In this document: positions 17,777 to 27,871 of the stretch, piece by piece | How positions within the stretch are numbered: position 1 is the first letter of the stretch | Layout of the letters: each line of letters starts with the position of its first letter | NCBI RefSeq assembly: GCF_002101965.1 | Contig: NZ_LQQA01000017.1 | Location: forward strand, 186,001 to 250,000 | Length of the DNA stretch: 64,000 nucleotides | Reading direction: 5' to 3' | Source of the DNA: Mycolicibacterium wolinskyi | GTDB taxonomy: Bacteria > Actinomycetota > Actinomycetes > Mycobacteriales > Mycobacteriaceae | Notes under the pieces: generated by a model | Databases searched by the model: none | Told to the model about the DNA's origin: nothing | Seen by the model: only the letters and a program-made list of their open reading frames with translations | Translations under genes and position numbers: made by a program

Positions 17777-18562
17777 TTACGGCAGCGGACCGCCTGCGGC
17801 GATCGCCGACAGCGTCGCGAACTGCTCGCCGTCCAGCGATGCCCCGCCGACGAGCGCGCCGTCCACGTCGCCCTGGGCCACGATCTCGCCGACATTCTTG
17901 GCGTTGACCGACCCGCCGTAGAGCACCCGGATGCCGGCCGCCGCCTCGGGTGACGACAGATTGCCGAGTTCGTCGCGGATCGCCTTGCAGACCTCCTGGG
18001 CGTCGGCCGCACTGGCCACGCGCCCGGTACCGATAGCCCACACCGGCTCGTAGGCGATCACGAGCTTGCCGATCTGTTCCTTGGACAGCCCGGCCAGGGA
18101 GCCCTTCAGTTGCTCCACGTTGTGCTCGACGTGGTTGCCCGCCTCGCGCACATCGAGGTGCTCGCCGATGCAGACGATGGGCGTGAGGCCGTGCTTGAAC
18201 GCCGCGGCGGCCTTGGCGGCCACCAGGGCGTCGTCCTCGTGATGGTAGGTGCGCCGTTCGGAGTGCCCGACCACGACGTACGTGCAGCCCAGCTTGGCGA
18301 GGAACGCACCGCTGATCTCACCGGTGTAGGCGCCGGAGTCGTGCTGTGACACGTCCTGGGCACCGTAGGTCAGGCGCAGTTTGTCGCCGTCGACCAGCGT
18401 CTGCACGCTGCGCAGATCGGTGAACGGCGGGATGACGGTCACATCCACCTTGTCGAAGTACTTGTCCGGCAAGGCGAATGCGATCTTTTGGACCAGGGCG
18501 ATGGCCTCGAAGTGGTTGAGGTTCATCTTCCAGTTGCCGGCGATGAGCGGCTTACGGGCCAT
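17777..18562 (-). CDS. tpiA: triosephosphate isomerase
   Basis: A 261-residue glycolytic enzyme interconverting DHAP and glyceraldehyde 3-phosphate. Active-site elements are GNWKMNL near residue 9 (Asn, Lys), VVVGHSERR near 98 (His), and the signature [13 protein letters not shown] near 170 (Glu), followed by YGGSVNAKN and GALVGGASL. The ATG at 18562 is 4 bp after the pgk stop, so the genes are co-transcribed. The open frame continues upstream only as a shadow of pgk. Confidence 0.98.
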   Translation of the reverse strand: MARKPLIAGNWKMNLNHFEAIALVQKIAFALPDKYFDKVDVTVIPPFTDLRSVQTLVDGDKLRLTYGAQDVSQHDSGAYTGEISGAFLAKLGCTYVVVGHSERRTYHHEDDALVAAKAAAAFKHGLTPIVCIGEHLDVREAGNHVEHNVEQLKGSLAGLSKEQIGKLVIAYEPVWAIGTGRVASAADAQEVCKAIRDELGNLSSPEAAAGIRVLYGGSVNAKNVGEIVAQGDVDGALVGGASLDGEQFATLSAIAAGGPLP

Positions 18563-18566
18563 GGTT

Positions 18567-19793
18567 CTACGACTCCAGTACTTCGATGCCGGGCAGGGTC
18601 TTGCCTTCCAGGTATTCCAGCGATGCCCCACCGCCGGTGGAGATATGCGAGAACCCGTCCTCGGGCAGGCCGAGCTGACGCACCGCCGCGGCCGAATCGC
18701 CGCCGCCGACGACGCTGAACGCGCCCTTGCCGGTGGCACCGATGATCGCCTCGGCGACACCCTTGGTGCCCGCGGAGAACGCCGGGAACTCGAACACGCC
18801 CATCGGGCCGTTCCAGAACACCGTCTTGGCGTTCGAGAGCAGCGCGGTGAACCGCTTGACCGACTCCGGGCCGATGTCCAGGCCCATCTTGCCGTCCGGA
18901 ATGCGATCGCAGGCAACCGTTTCCGGCTCGGCATCAGCCGCGAACTTGTCGGCGACCACGATGTCCACCGGCAGGTGGATCACGTCGGCGTAGTCTTCGA
19001 GCAGCTTGCGGCAGGTGTCGATCATCTCTTCCTGCAGCAGCGAGGTGCCGACCGAAACCCCTTGCGCGGCAAGGAATGTGAAGCACATCCCGCCGCCGAT
19101 GATAAGGCTGTCGGCCTTCGTGGCCAGGTTCTCGATGACCGCGAGCTTGTCGGACACCTTGGAGCCGCCCAGCACGACGGCGTAGGGCCGCTCGGTCGAG
19201 CTCGTCAACTGCTCGAGCACCTTGACCTCGGCAGCCACCAGGGTCCCGGCGTAGTGCGGGAGGATGGTGGCGACGTCATACACCGACGCCTGCTTGCGGT
19301 GCACCACACCGAAGCCGTCGGAGACGAACGCGCCGGGTGAACCGTCGGCACCCTCGACGAGGCTCGCCAGCGCCTTCGCCAACTCGAGCCGTTCGGCGTC
19401 GTCCTTGCTGGTCTCGCGCGGATCGAACCGGATGTTCTCCAGCAACAGCACGTCGCCGTCGGTCAGGCCTTCGGCGCGTGCCAGCGCATCGGTGCCGACC
19501 ACATCACCGGCCAGTTGCACATGGCGGCCCAGCTTCTCCCCCAGTGCCGCGGCGACGGGCGCCAGCGAGAACTTGGGATCCGGGCCGCCCTTGGGACGGC
19601 CGAGATGTGCGGTCACGACGACCTTGGCACCGGCCTCGGCCAGTGCGTTCAGCGTCGGCACCGACGCGATGATGCGTCCGGGGTCGGTGATGGTTCCGTC
19701 TTCGTCCAACGGGACGTTGAGGTCGGAGCGCACCAACACGCCCCGGCCCTCGACGCCCTCGTTCAGAAGATCTTCGAGTGTGCGGACAGCCAT
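18567..19793 (-). CDS. pgk: phosphoglycerate kinase
   Basis: A 408-residue enzyme making ATP and 3-phosphoglycerate from 1,3-bisphosphoglycerate. Family motifs are [13 protein letters not shown] near residue 20 (PGK signature), HLGRPKGG near 58, [11 protein letters not shown] near 115, [13 protein letters not shown] near 200, and the C-terminal nucleotide site [11 protein letters not shown] with [12 protein letters not shown]. The ATG at 19793 lies 5 bp after the gap stop and gives the standard N-terminus [10 protein letters not shown]. Confidence 0.98.
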   Translation of the reverse strand: MAVRTLEDLLNEGVEGRGVLVRSDLNVPLDEDGTITDPGRIIASVPTLNALAEAGAKVVVTAHLGRPKGGPDPKFSLAPVAAALGEKLGRHVQLAGDVVGTDALARAEGLTDGDVLLLENIRFDPRETSKDDAERLELAKALASLVEGADGSPGAFVSDGFGVVHRKQASVYDVATILPHYAGTLVAAEVKVLEQLTSSTERPYAVVLGGSKVSDKLAVIENLATKADSLIIGGGMCFTFLAAQGVSVGTSLLQEEMIDTCRKLLEDYADVIHLPVDIVVADKFAADAEPETVACDRIPDGKMGLDIGPESVKRFTALLSNAKTVFWNGPMGVFEFPAFSAGTKGVAEAIIGATGKGAFSVVGGGDSAAAVRQLGLPEDGFSHISTGGGASLEYLEGKTLPGIEVLES

Positions 19794-19798
19794 CGCGA

Positions 19799-20830
<1,032 letters not shown>

Positions 20831-20919
20831 CTAATTGTCGAGGGAAAGTTGCCGGTCACTGCTCGTCAGCCAGCCTAGTGGTGCCTTCACCGGCTCGTGC
20901 GGTGTGGTCAGAAGCCCGG

Positions 20920-21642
20920 TCAAAGCGCGGCCAGGTGCTGATCGGTGAACGGGTTGCCGAGCCAGCGCCGGCGAATCTGCTGCAGCGTGCCGTCCGCTTC
21001 CAATTCGCCCTGAGCAGCGGCGATCCGGTCGAGCAGTTCGGTATCGGCAGGGGCGACGGCGATCGCGATCTCCTCGGTGGACAGCCTGCGCTGCACCACC
21101 TCCACCTCGGGCAGGGGCTTGACCAGTTCGGTGAGTACCGGAGCCAGCTTCATGACCGCGTCGCAACCGCCGGTGGTCAGGTCCTCCAGCGCCGCCCGGA
21201 TGTCGCCATAGTCGTAGACGCGCACCCGGGCCGCCCGGCGCTGGGCGACGAGCCGCTCGGCGATCGGCTGGCTCGTATCACCCCGTTGGACGCCGATGGT
21301 CAGTCCGGCCAGGTCAGCGACGGACCGTACATGTGGCAAGCGATTGGTGTCGGCCGCCAGCGCCTGGCCGGTGATCAGGTACGGCGGCGCGAACGCCGCC
21401 ATCCGTTGCCGCTGCGGGGTGACCGTGGTGCCCGCGATGACGCAGTCGTAGGTGCCGGTGCCGAGACCGTCGAAGACACCGTCGAAATCGGTGCCGGTGT
21501 AGTCGACGAATTCGATTGTGGCGCCGAGCCTCTCCGCGATCGCGCTGATCAGGTCGATGTCCAGGCCGGCGCGCCCAGGCCCAGTGGCCATCCCGTTGAA
21601 CGGCGGATCCGGTGCCACCACGCCCACCCGCAAGGTGCTCAT
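20920..21642 (-). CDS. family 3 solute-binding domain protein without a signal peptide
   Basis: A 240-residue protein with the fold of amino-acid ABC receptors (GlnH/HisJ type, SBP_bac_3): LRVGVVAPDPPFNG at the N-terminus, GLDIDLISAIAERLGATIEFVDY, YDCVIAGTTVTPQRQRMAAFAPPYL, LAGLTIGVQRGDTSQ and a C-terminal LQQIRRRWLGN. It starts directly with the mature domain: there is no signal peptide, lipobox or Tat motif, and only 18 bp separate it from mmpL upstream, so a missing exon-like N-terminus is unlikely. It is probably co-transcribed with mmpS-mmpL. A cytosolic ligand-binding or enzyme-like role is possible; function unknown. Confidence 0.8.
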   Translation of the reverse strand: MSTLRVGVVAPDPPFNGMATGPGRAGLDIDLISAIAERLGATIEFVDYTGTDFDGVFDGLGTGTYDCVIAGTTVTPQRQRMAAFAPPYLITGQALAADTNRLPHVRSVADLAGLTIGVQRGDTSQPIAERLVAQRRAARVRVYDYGDIRAALEDLTTGGCDAVMKLAPVLTELVKPLPEVEVVQRRLSTEEIAIAVAPADTELLDRIAAAQGELEADGTLQQIRRRWLGNPFTDQHLAAL

Positions 21643-21660
21643 CGCCTCACCGTATCCGGG

Positions 21661-24585
21661 TCAGGCTCCCGACGGTCCCGGTTGCTGCCTGGGCAGCTCC
21701 GTCGTCGGGGCGTCATCGGTCGAGGCGCCGACGGCAACCGGTTCGCGCGGCGGTGGCAATGGGCGCTGCCGTTGCCGTACCCGCAGCACGTTGATGGGCC
21801 ACCAGAACCACCGGCCCAACAGGGTGGCCATGGCGGGCATCATGAACGACCGCACCACCAGGGTGTCGAACAGCAGGCCGAGCCCGATCGTCGTGCCGAC
21901 CTGCCCAAGCACCCGCAGATCGCTCACCACCATCGCCGCCATCGTCAACGCGAACACCATGCCCGCGGCGGTGACCACGCTGCCGGTGCCGCCCATCGCG
22001 CGGATGATGCCTGTCTTCAAACCGCCGGGTATCTCCTCTTTGAACCGTGACACCAACAGCAGGTTGTAATCGGACCCGACGGCCAGCAGCACGATGACCG
22101 ACATCGCGAGCACCATCCAGTGCAGGTCGATACCGACGATGTACTGCCAGATCAGGATCGACAGGCCGAACGACGCGCCGAGCGACAGCAGCACGGTGCC
22201 GACGATCACGATCGAGGCGACCAGTGCCCGCGTGATGAGCAGCATGATCAAAAAGATCAGGCACAGCGACGCGATGCCTGCGATCAGCAGGTCGTACTTC
22301 GAACCGTCGGCCATGTCCTTGAACGTCGCGGCGGTGCCGCCGAGCGAGATCCGCGCGTCTTCGAGCGGCGTGCCCTTGACGGCCTCGATCGCCGCGACCT
22401 TGATCGGTTCCACCCGCGCGAGCGCTTCCGGGGTCGAGGACTCACCGCGGTGCGAGATGATCATGCGGATCGACTTGCCGTCCGGGGACAGGAAGGATTC
22501 CATCCCGCGCTGAAAGTCGGGGTTTTCGAACACCTCTGGCGGCAGATAGAACGAATCGTCGTTCTTGGCGGCGTCGAATGCCTTGCCCATCTCGGTCGAG
22601 TCCTTGCTCAACTCGTCCATCTGGTTGTAGAAGCCGGACATGGTGGCATACGTCGTCAGCATCATCTGCTGCATGCTCTCCATCGTCGCGATCATCGACG
22701 GCATCTGAGCGAGCAGCTGCGGCATCAGCGCGTCCATCTCGGTCATGTTGACCATGACCTTGTCCATGGTCGCCGTCATCGTGTCGACGCCGTCCATCGC
22801 GTCGAAGATCGAGCGCATCGAGTGGCAGACCGGGATGTCGTAGCAGTGCGGTTCCCAGTAGAAGTAGTTGCGGATCGGCCGGAAGAAATCGTCGAAATCG
22901 GCGATCTTGTCCCGTAAGTCGTGAATGGTGCCCTGCAGTTCGTTCATCTGGCCGACCATGTCGTGGGTGACGCCGGTGAGCTGTGTCATCAGCCCGTACA
23001 TGGTCTTCATGGTCTGGACCGTCTTGCCCATCTCGTCGGCCTGAGTCTTCATGTCGGCCATCCGGTCCTTCATGAGCTTCATGTTCTGCATCTGCCCGAC
23101 GCCCTGCATGCTGATGAGGAACGGGATCGAGCTGTGTTCGATCGGCGTGCCCTCGGGTCGGGTGATGGTCTGCACCCGCGCGACACCCGGCACCCGGAAC
23201 ACCGCCTTGGCCACCTTGTCGACCACCAGGAAGTCCGCCGAGTTGCGCAGATCGTGATCGGCCTCGATGAGCAGGATCTCGGGGTTCATCCTGGCCTGGC
23301 TGAAATGCCGGTCGGCGGCCTGGAATCCCTCGTTGGCGGGTATGTCCTGCGGGATGTACTTGCGGTCGTCGTAGCTGGTCTTGTAGCCCGGCAGAGCGGC
23401 CAGACCGACCAGCGCGAGCGCGAGCGACGCGACGAGAATGGGCCCGGGCCAGCGGACGACGACCGTGCCGACCCGGCGCCACGCGTGAATCCGCATGGCG
23501 CGCTTGGGTTCCAGCAGACCGAACCGGCTTCCCACGGTGACGATCGCCGGCCCCAGGGTGAGCGCGACGAGCACGCCGGCGACGATGCCGACCGCACTGG
23601 GGACACCGAGGGTCTGGAAGTACGGCATGCGGGTGAGCGTCAGACAGTACGTCGCACCGGCGATGGTGAGGCCCGATCCGAGCACGACATGTGCTGTGCC
23701 GTGGAACATCTCGTAGTAGGCCGGCTCTTTGTCGAGGCCCTTGGTGCGCGCTTCCTGGTAGCGGCCGATCAGGAAGATCGCGTAATCGGTGCCCGCCGCG
23801 ATCGACAGTGCCACGAGCATGTTCACCGCGAACGTGGACAGCCCGATGATGTGATAGTGGCCGAGCAGCGCCACGACACCGCGGGCCACCGCGAGCTGTA
23901 CACCCACCATCGCGAGCACGAGCACGACGGTCACGATCGACCGGTAGAAGAACAGCAGCATCGTGATGATCACCGCGAAGGTCAGCAGGGTGATCTTGAC
24001 CATGCTGCCGTCGCCGGCATGGTTGAGGTCGGCCTGCAGTGCGGCGGGCCCGGTGACGAACACCTTGATGCCCGGCGGCGGTGGCAGTTCCCCGGTGATC
24101 GCGCGCACGGCATCGATCGATTCGTTGGCCAGTGCCTCGCCCATGTTGCCCGCGAGGTTGAGCTGCACGTAGACGGCCTTGCCGTCGGTGCTCTGAGCGG
24201 AGGCCTCGGTCAGCGGGTCGCCCCAGAAATCCTGGATGTGCTGCACATGCTTGGTGTCGGCCTTGAGCCGTTCCATGAGCTGGTCGTAATAGGCGTGCGC
24301 CTCGTCGCCGAGTTCCTGCTCGCCTTCGAGGACGATCATCGCGACGCTGTCGGAGTCGGATTCCTCGAACAGCTTGCCCATGTTCGTCATGGCCTGCATG
24401 GACGGGGCGTTGTGCGGGCTGAGCGATACCGCGTTCTCTTTGCCGACCTGTTCGAGCTGGGGTACGGCGAGGTTCATCACCGCGACGACGAGCAACCAGC
24501 CGAGGATGATCGGTATCGACAGCCGCCGGATCCACCGTGCCAGGAACGTCGGCCGGGTGATGTCGCGCTGAGCGTGGTTGCTCAT
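21661..24585 (-). CDS. MmpL-family RND lipid/siderophore transporter
   Basis: A 974-residue inner-membrane transporter, MmpL4/MmpL5-like. It has about 12 membrane segments and two large periplasmic domains. The proton-relay Asp-Tyr pairs are present in both halves: [16 protein letters not shown] near residue 265 and [15 protein letters not shown] near 850. The second periplasmic domain has the long methionine-rich helical stretch ([18 protein letters not shown] to DEMGK) typical of the MmpL4/5 branch and the paired cysteines in [12 protein letters not shown]. The ATG overlaps the mmpS stop as ATGA. Family members export mycobactins or lipids together with MmpS. Confidence 0.94.
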   Translation of the reverse strand: MSNHAQRDITRPTFLARWIRRLSIPIILGWLLVVAVMNLAVPQLEQVGKENAVSLSPHNAPSMQAMTNMGKLFEESDSDSVAMIVLEGEQELGDEAHAYYDQLMERLKADTKHVQHIQDFWGDPLTEASAQSTDGKAVYVQLNLAGNMGEALANESIDAVRAITGELPPPPGIKVFVTGPAALQADLNHAGDGSMVKITLLTFAVIITMLLFFYRSIVTVVLVLAMVGVQLAVARGVVALLGHYHIIGLSTFAVNMLVALSIAAGTDYAIFLIGRYQEARTKGLDKEPAYYEMFHGTAHVVLGSGLTIAGATYCLTLTRMPYFQTLGVPSAVGIVAGVLVALTLGPAIVTVGSRFGLLEPKRAMRIHAWRRVGTVVVRWPGPILVASLALALVGLAALPGYKTSYDDRKYIPQDIPANEGFQAADRHFSQARMNPEILLIEADHDLRNSADFLVVDKVAKAVFRVPGVARVQTITRPEGTPIEHSSIPFLISMQGVGQMQNMKLMKDRMADMKTQADEMGKTVQTMKTMYGLMTQLTGVTHDMVGQMNELQGTIHDLRDKIADFDDFFRPIRNYFYWEPHCYDIPVCHSMRSIFDAMDGVDTMTATMDKVMVNMTEMDALMPQLLAQMPSMIATMESMQQMMLTTYATMSGFYNQMDELSKDSTEMGKAFDAAKNDDSFYLPPEVFENPDFQRGMESFLSPDGKSIRMIISHRGESSTPEALARVEPIKVAAIEAVKGTPLEDARISLGGTAATFKDMADGSKYDLLIAGIASLCLIFLIMLLITRALVASIVIVGTVLLSLGASFGLSILIWQYIVGIDLHWMVLAMSVIVLLAVGSDYNLLLVSRFKEEIPGGLKTGIIRAMGGTGSVVTAAGMVFALTMAAMVVSDLRVLGQVGTTIGLGLLFDTLVVRSFMMPAMATLLGRWFWWPINVLRVRQRQRPLPPPREPVAVGASTDDAPTTELPRQQPGPSGA

Positions 24586-25016
24586 ACGGACTTCGCGAAA
24601 CAGTAGATGTAGGCGTTCACGTCGTGTGCAGTCCGTTCGTCTTTGACTTCGCCGTCAGAGGAGATGCGGCAGCCGATGAAATCGCTGTTGCCTTGCGCGA
24701 GCACGTTGCCGGTCATCGACGGCGCGTTCGTGACGATCTCGACCGACCACGGCAGGGCCACGCCGTCGACCTGGTTCGGCTCGCCGTCGTCGTCGATGTA
24801 GTTGACGTCGGCCACCGCTCCGGGCGGGCCGAAGATCTCGTAGACGACCCGCTTGGGGTCCGACACGTTCTTCTGGTCGTCGGACATGCTGCCGGCATAG
24901 GTGGGCAATTGCTGGGTACCGAAGATGCCGCGGATCTTCGTGACAGCGAACCCGCCGATGGCGATGACAGCCGCCATCACCAGCGGAATCCACGCCCGCT
25001 TGAGAGTCGTGAGAAT
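24582..25016 (-). CDS. MmpS-family accessory protein, probably started at an ATT codon
   Basis: The product has one N-terminal membrane anchor and a periplasmic beta domain ([36 protein letters not shown]; two cysteines), as in MmpS4/5. The first ATG/GTG (24977/24980) would cut off LKRAWIPLV, which is conserved at the start of MmpS proteins. Reading upstream, the frame runs back to an ATT at 25016 with AGGGGA six bases before it, then meets a stop. I therefore propose an ATT start and 144 residues, the usual MmpS length. If that is wrong, the protein begins at 24980 with 132 residues. MmpS assists its MmpL partner. Confidence 0.8.
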   Translation of the reverse strand: MLTTLKRAWIPLVMAAVIAIGGFAVTKIRGIFGTQQLPTYAGSMSDDQKNVSDPKRVVYEIFGPPGAVADVNYIDDDGEPNQVDGVALPWSVEIVTNAPSMTGNVLAQGNSDFIGCRISSDGEVKDERTAHDVNAYIYCFAKSV

Positions 25017-25033
25017 CGTCGGTCCCCTTCAAC

Positions 25034-25052
25034 TTAGGGTTGGCTACCCGAA
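25034..25052. promoter_or_regulatory. candidate IdeR-like iron box before mmpS-mmpL
   Basis: TTAGGGTTGGCTACCCGAA matches the IdeR consensus TTAGGTTAGSCTAACCTAA at 15 of 19 positions and is itself palindromic at seven of nine base pairs. It lies 18 bp upstream of the proposed mmpS start. In M. tuberculosis mmpS4/mmpL4 is iron-regulated, so the position makes sense, but binding is untested. Confidence 0.5.
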
Positions 25053-25055
25053 GAG

Positions 25056-25079
25056 GTTAACGCACACGACGTGCGTAAC
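25056..25079. promoter_or_regulatory. inverted repeat, candidate TetR operator
   Basis: ACGCAC at 25060-25065 and GTGCGT at 25071-25076 form a perfect 6-bp inverted repeat with a 5-bp spacer, flanked by GTTA and AAC. It sits between the divergent mmpS and tetR genes, 71 bp before the tetR start. Autoregulation plus control of mmpS-mmpL is the likely arrangement. Confidence 0.5.
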
Positions 25080-25149
25080 GGCGACTACGGTTCGTCGGAG
25101 GTTTTGTCGGAGGCCTGCCGGAGGAACCCACCGCGCCATACCTTCCGTT

Positions 25150-25830
25150 ATGGTTCGGCCCGTGGAACCGGTCACCTTCAAGAGGGCCCGCACCGCGGAG
25201 AACAAGCGCGCGCGGGCGGCCGCGCTGATGGAGGCGGCCCGGTCGCTCGCACTCCAATCGGGCGTGGCGGCAGTGACTTTGACCGCCGTAGCCGATCGCG
25301 CCGGGGTCCACCACTCAGCGGTGCGGCGGTACTACGCCTCGCACAAGGACATCCTGTTGCACCTCGCGGCCGAAGGCTGGGGCCGCTGGTCGGCCGCGGT
25401 GTGCGAGAGCCTGGCCGCTCCGGGCCCGGTGTCGCCGGCCCGCGTCGCCGAGGCGCTCGTGGGCGGGCTGTTGCAGGACGTGCTGTTCTGCGATCTGCTG
25501 GCCTATCTCCCACTTCACCTCGAACACGAGGTGAAACCCGAACAGGTCGTCAAGGTCAAACGACAGTCCTACCCCGCCGTGATGTCGATCGCCGAGGCGA
25601 TCGAGCGTGCGCTGCCCGCCCTCGGCCGCCAGGGCGCGGCCGACATGTTGTCGTCGGCGACGGCGCTGGCGGGCACGCTGTGGCAGGTGGTGCACCCGCC
25701 TGCCGATCTCGTCGACGCCTACGCGACCGAACCGGCGGTGCCGCCCGAGTTCGATTTCGAGTTCGGGCCGACGTTGACGCGGCTGCTCACCGCGATGTGC
25801 ACGGGGCTGGCCGCACAGTCGGGCGACTAA
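25150..25830 (+). CDS. TetR-family transcriptional regulator
   Basis: A 226-residue regulator. The N-terminal DNA-binding domain (residues about 12-60) reads RARAAALMEAARSLALQSG, then VTLTAVADRAGVHHSAVRRYYASHKDILLH, the TetR helix-turn-helix. The remainder is a helical ligand-binding domain ending in GPTLTRLLTAMCTG. I chose the ATG at 25150 (MVRPVEPVTFK); the GTG at 25162 is an alternative, and neither has a clear ribosome-binding site. It is divergent from mmpS-mmpL and probably controls it. Its TAA stop overlaps the stop of the converging epimerase gene. Confidence 0.88.
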   Translation: MVRPVEPVTFKRARTAENKRARAAALMEAARSLALQSGVAAVTLTAVADRAGVHHSAVRRYYASHKDILLHLAAEGWGRWSAAVCESLAAPGPVSPARVAEALVGGLLQDVLFCDLLAYLPLHLEHEVKPEQVVKVKRQSYPAVMSIAEAIERALPALGRQGAADMLSSATALAGTLWQVVHPPADLVDAYATEPAVPPEFDFEFGPTLTRLLTAMCTGLAAQSGD

Positions 25831-27188
25831 TCCGCACGCGTGCGGCCGAGCACATGCCGCAGCCCGTCCTCCAGGGTGGCGTGCCGGAATCGGTGGCCCG
25901 CGCGCTCGAGCCTGACCGGCACGACGCGCTGGCTGGCGCACGCGAGCTCACGCGCACCTTCGTCGCCCAACAGCAGCTTCGGACCCGACGCCGGCACCGG
26001 CAGCAGCGCCGGCCTGCGCAGGACCCGGGCGAGGGTGCGGGTGTAGTCGGTGTTGCGAACCGCTTCGGGGGCAACGGCATTCACCGGTCCGGACAAGCCG
26101 TCGTCCCACAACGCGCGGTGGTACACGTCGAGCAGGTCATCGATGCCGATCCACGACAACCACTGAGTGCCGTCGCCGATCCGGCCGCCGAGGCCGAGCG
26201 CGAACAACGGATAGAGTGCGCGCAGCACTCCGCCCCGTGGGGATTGCACGATTCCGGTCCGCACCTGCACGACCCGCAATCCGCCGGCCGCGGCAGGTGC
26301 GGTGGCCGCCTCCCAGTCGGCCACGACCTCGGCGAGAAGGCCATCGCCCCGCTCGCTGTCCTCGGATACCGGGTTCTCACCGGTGTCGTTTCCGTAGAAC
26401 CCGATTGCCGACGCGCACACCATCGTCGCCGGGCCGTCAGCGGTCCGGGCGGCAAGCTCGGCGAGCCGTCGGGTGGGGCCGACGCGGCTCTCGCGGATCG
26501 CCCGCTTGTGCTCGGCGGTGAAGCGGCCGGCGATCGAGGCGCCCGCCAGGTGGATCAGCGCATCCACGCCCGACAGCAGCTCCGGCTCAGGATCTGCCGG
26601 ATTCCACTGGCGCTCGTCGGTATTGGCCGCAGAATGTCGCACGAGCTTGATGACGCGATGCCCACCGGTGGTCAGAAACGCCGACAACGCCGAACCGACA
26701 AGGCCGGACGATCCAGTGATCGCGACCGTCACCGATCCCAGGCCCCGCTCGCCGGCGGCACGGTGCGCCGCGAGGTCGGCCGCGAGTTGGCGATGCCGGT
26801 AGGCGAACATGGGATGCAGCGCAACTGCCGGCACCGGCGTCTCGACCCGGTCGATCATCCGGGTCCGGCCGTCACCGGCGTCTTCGAACTCGTGGGTGTG
26901 CGTCCACCGGGCCACGACGCGTACCGGCAGCGACGCGATACCGTCGCTGCTGATCGAATCGACGAAACACCTTGGCGGATTGTAGAGTTCCGGACGATGC
27001 CGGGCCACCCAGCGCAACCCGCCCGGTAGCGCCAGGCGCGCCCGGCCGTCGGCCAGCGACTCGGCCTCGGAGACTATGCGCACGGGTTGCCATGGCGGCG
27101 ACAACCGCTCGAACGCACCGGGACGCGCGTGCCAGGAAAACACGTCGTCGCGCGGCGCGTCGATCACCGTCGTGAATACCCGCTCCAT
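25827..27188 (-). CDS. SRPBCC-domain/NAD-dependent epimerase fusion (TIGR01777/YfcH type)
   Basis: A 453-residue two-domain protein. Residues about 1-150 are an SRPBCC (START-like) lipid- or ligand-binding domain (MERVFTTVIDAPRDDVFSWHARPGA). Residues about 152-450 are an extended short-chain dehydrogenase of the SDR39U1/YfcH type with nucleotide motif VAITGSSGLVGSALSAFL, DALIHLAGASIAGRF and ASAIGFYGN, then the DUF1731 tail ALLPVPASGPKLLLGDEGARE. The fusion is common in actinobacteria and its reaction is unknown. It is the last gene of the TetR-hydroxylase-SOUL cluster, 31 bp after the SOUL gene. Confidence 0.88.
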   Translation of the reverse strand: MERVFTTVIDAPRDDVFSWHARPGAFERLSPPWQPVRIVSEAESLADGRARLALPGGLRWVARHRPELYNPPRCFVDSISSDGIASLPVRVVARWTHTHEFEDAGDGRTRMIDRVETPVPAVALHPMFAYRHRQLAADLAAHRAAGERGLGSVTVAITGSSGLVGSALSAFLTTGGHRVIKLVRHSAANTDERQWNPADPEPELLSGVDALIHLAGASIAGRFTAEHKRAIRESRVGPTRRLAELAARTADGPATMVCASAIGFYGNDTGENPVSEDSERGDGLLAEVVADWEAATAPAAAGGLRVVQVRTGIVQSPRGGVLRALYPLFALGLGGRIGDGTQWLSWIGIDDLLDVYHRALWDDGLSGPVNAVAPEAVRNTDYTRTLARVLRRPALLPVPASGPKLLLGDEGARELACASQRVVPVRLERAGHRFRHATLEDGLRHVLGRTRAD

Positions 27189-27219
27189 GGTGCGGACTCT
27201 ACTGAAGATTCCTGCCACG

Positions 27220-27825
27220 CTATGTGCGCACCGGGATCGCGATCTCGTTGCGACGCAGGAACGGAACCGTCCATGGCGGGTCGTAGAACCAGGCGGTCGC
27301 CTCGCCGTCGGCATCGAACCCGTACTCGCGCAGCACCTCACGCAGTCGCGCGGTACGTTCGGCGACCGCATCGGGGCCGCGGTCGCCGCTGAACCGCAAT
27401 ACCGCGACCGACTGGGCGGGTATCTCAGCGAGGCGGACCCTGTCGTCGTTGGGCTCGGGCAATGTGTCGATGGTCGACCTGGCCGGCATGTAGAACTGCA
27501 CGTCCCACTTGTCGCCACGACCGCCGGTCTGTGCGACCGGCGCGGTCATCGCGATCTTCTGCCCGCCGACCGGGCCCGTTTCGCTCGCGCCACCGTTGTC
27601 GCCGAATATGTAACCGGCGAGGCGCCCGAATCCCAACCGCAGGGCGGCGTCCTGGTCGGCGCCGATCGTCACCGCGGCGATCCGGGGGCCGTAGTGCCGG
27701 ATCTCCACCCCGTCGGCCAACGATTCCGCCTCATATGGTGGTTCTTCGGTGCCCACCCGCCAGCCGATCACGGCAGGCGCAGCTTGGATGAGCCGGCTGA
27801 TGAGCCTCGGTATCTGCTGAAGCAC
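27220..27825 (-). CDS. SOUL/HEBP-family haem-binding-like protein
   Basis: A 201-residue protein with the SOUL fold: PPYEAESLADGVEIRHYGPRIAAVTI, AGYIFGDNGG, KIAMTAPVAQT (the conserved IAMTAPV motif), WDVQFYMPA and a C-terminal WFYDPPWTVPFLRRNEIAIPV. SOUL proteins bind haem or porphyrins in eukaryotes; bacterial members are uncharacterised. I chose the GTG at 27825 because AAGGGA lies seven bases upstream; the open frame beyond is probably untranslated. A short N-terminal hydrophobic helix may associate with the membrane. It sits between hydroxylase and epimerase genes. Confidence 0.85.
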   Translation of the reverse strand: MLQQIPRLISRLIQAAPAVIGWRVGTEEPPYEAESLADGVEIRHYGPRIAAVTIGADQDAALRLGFGRLAGYIFGDNGGASETGPVGGQKIAMTAPVAQTGGRGDKWDVQFYMPARSTIDTLPEPNDDRVRLAEIPAQSVAVLRFSGDRGPDAVAERTARLREVLREYGFDADGEATAWFYDPPWTVPFLRRNEIAIPVRT

Positions 27826-27871
27826 GACGCGGTCCCTTCTCGTGAGCGCGGCCGAACGCCACGGTCCGACA

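Noticed and set aside
22921-24606. Long open frame (561 codons) on the + strand opposite mmpL
   Set aside because: It is a His/Arg/Asp-rich translation of the antisense strand, with no family motifs, and lies fully over a clear MmpL gene. High-GC DNA commonly leaves such frames open.
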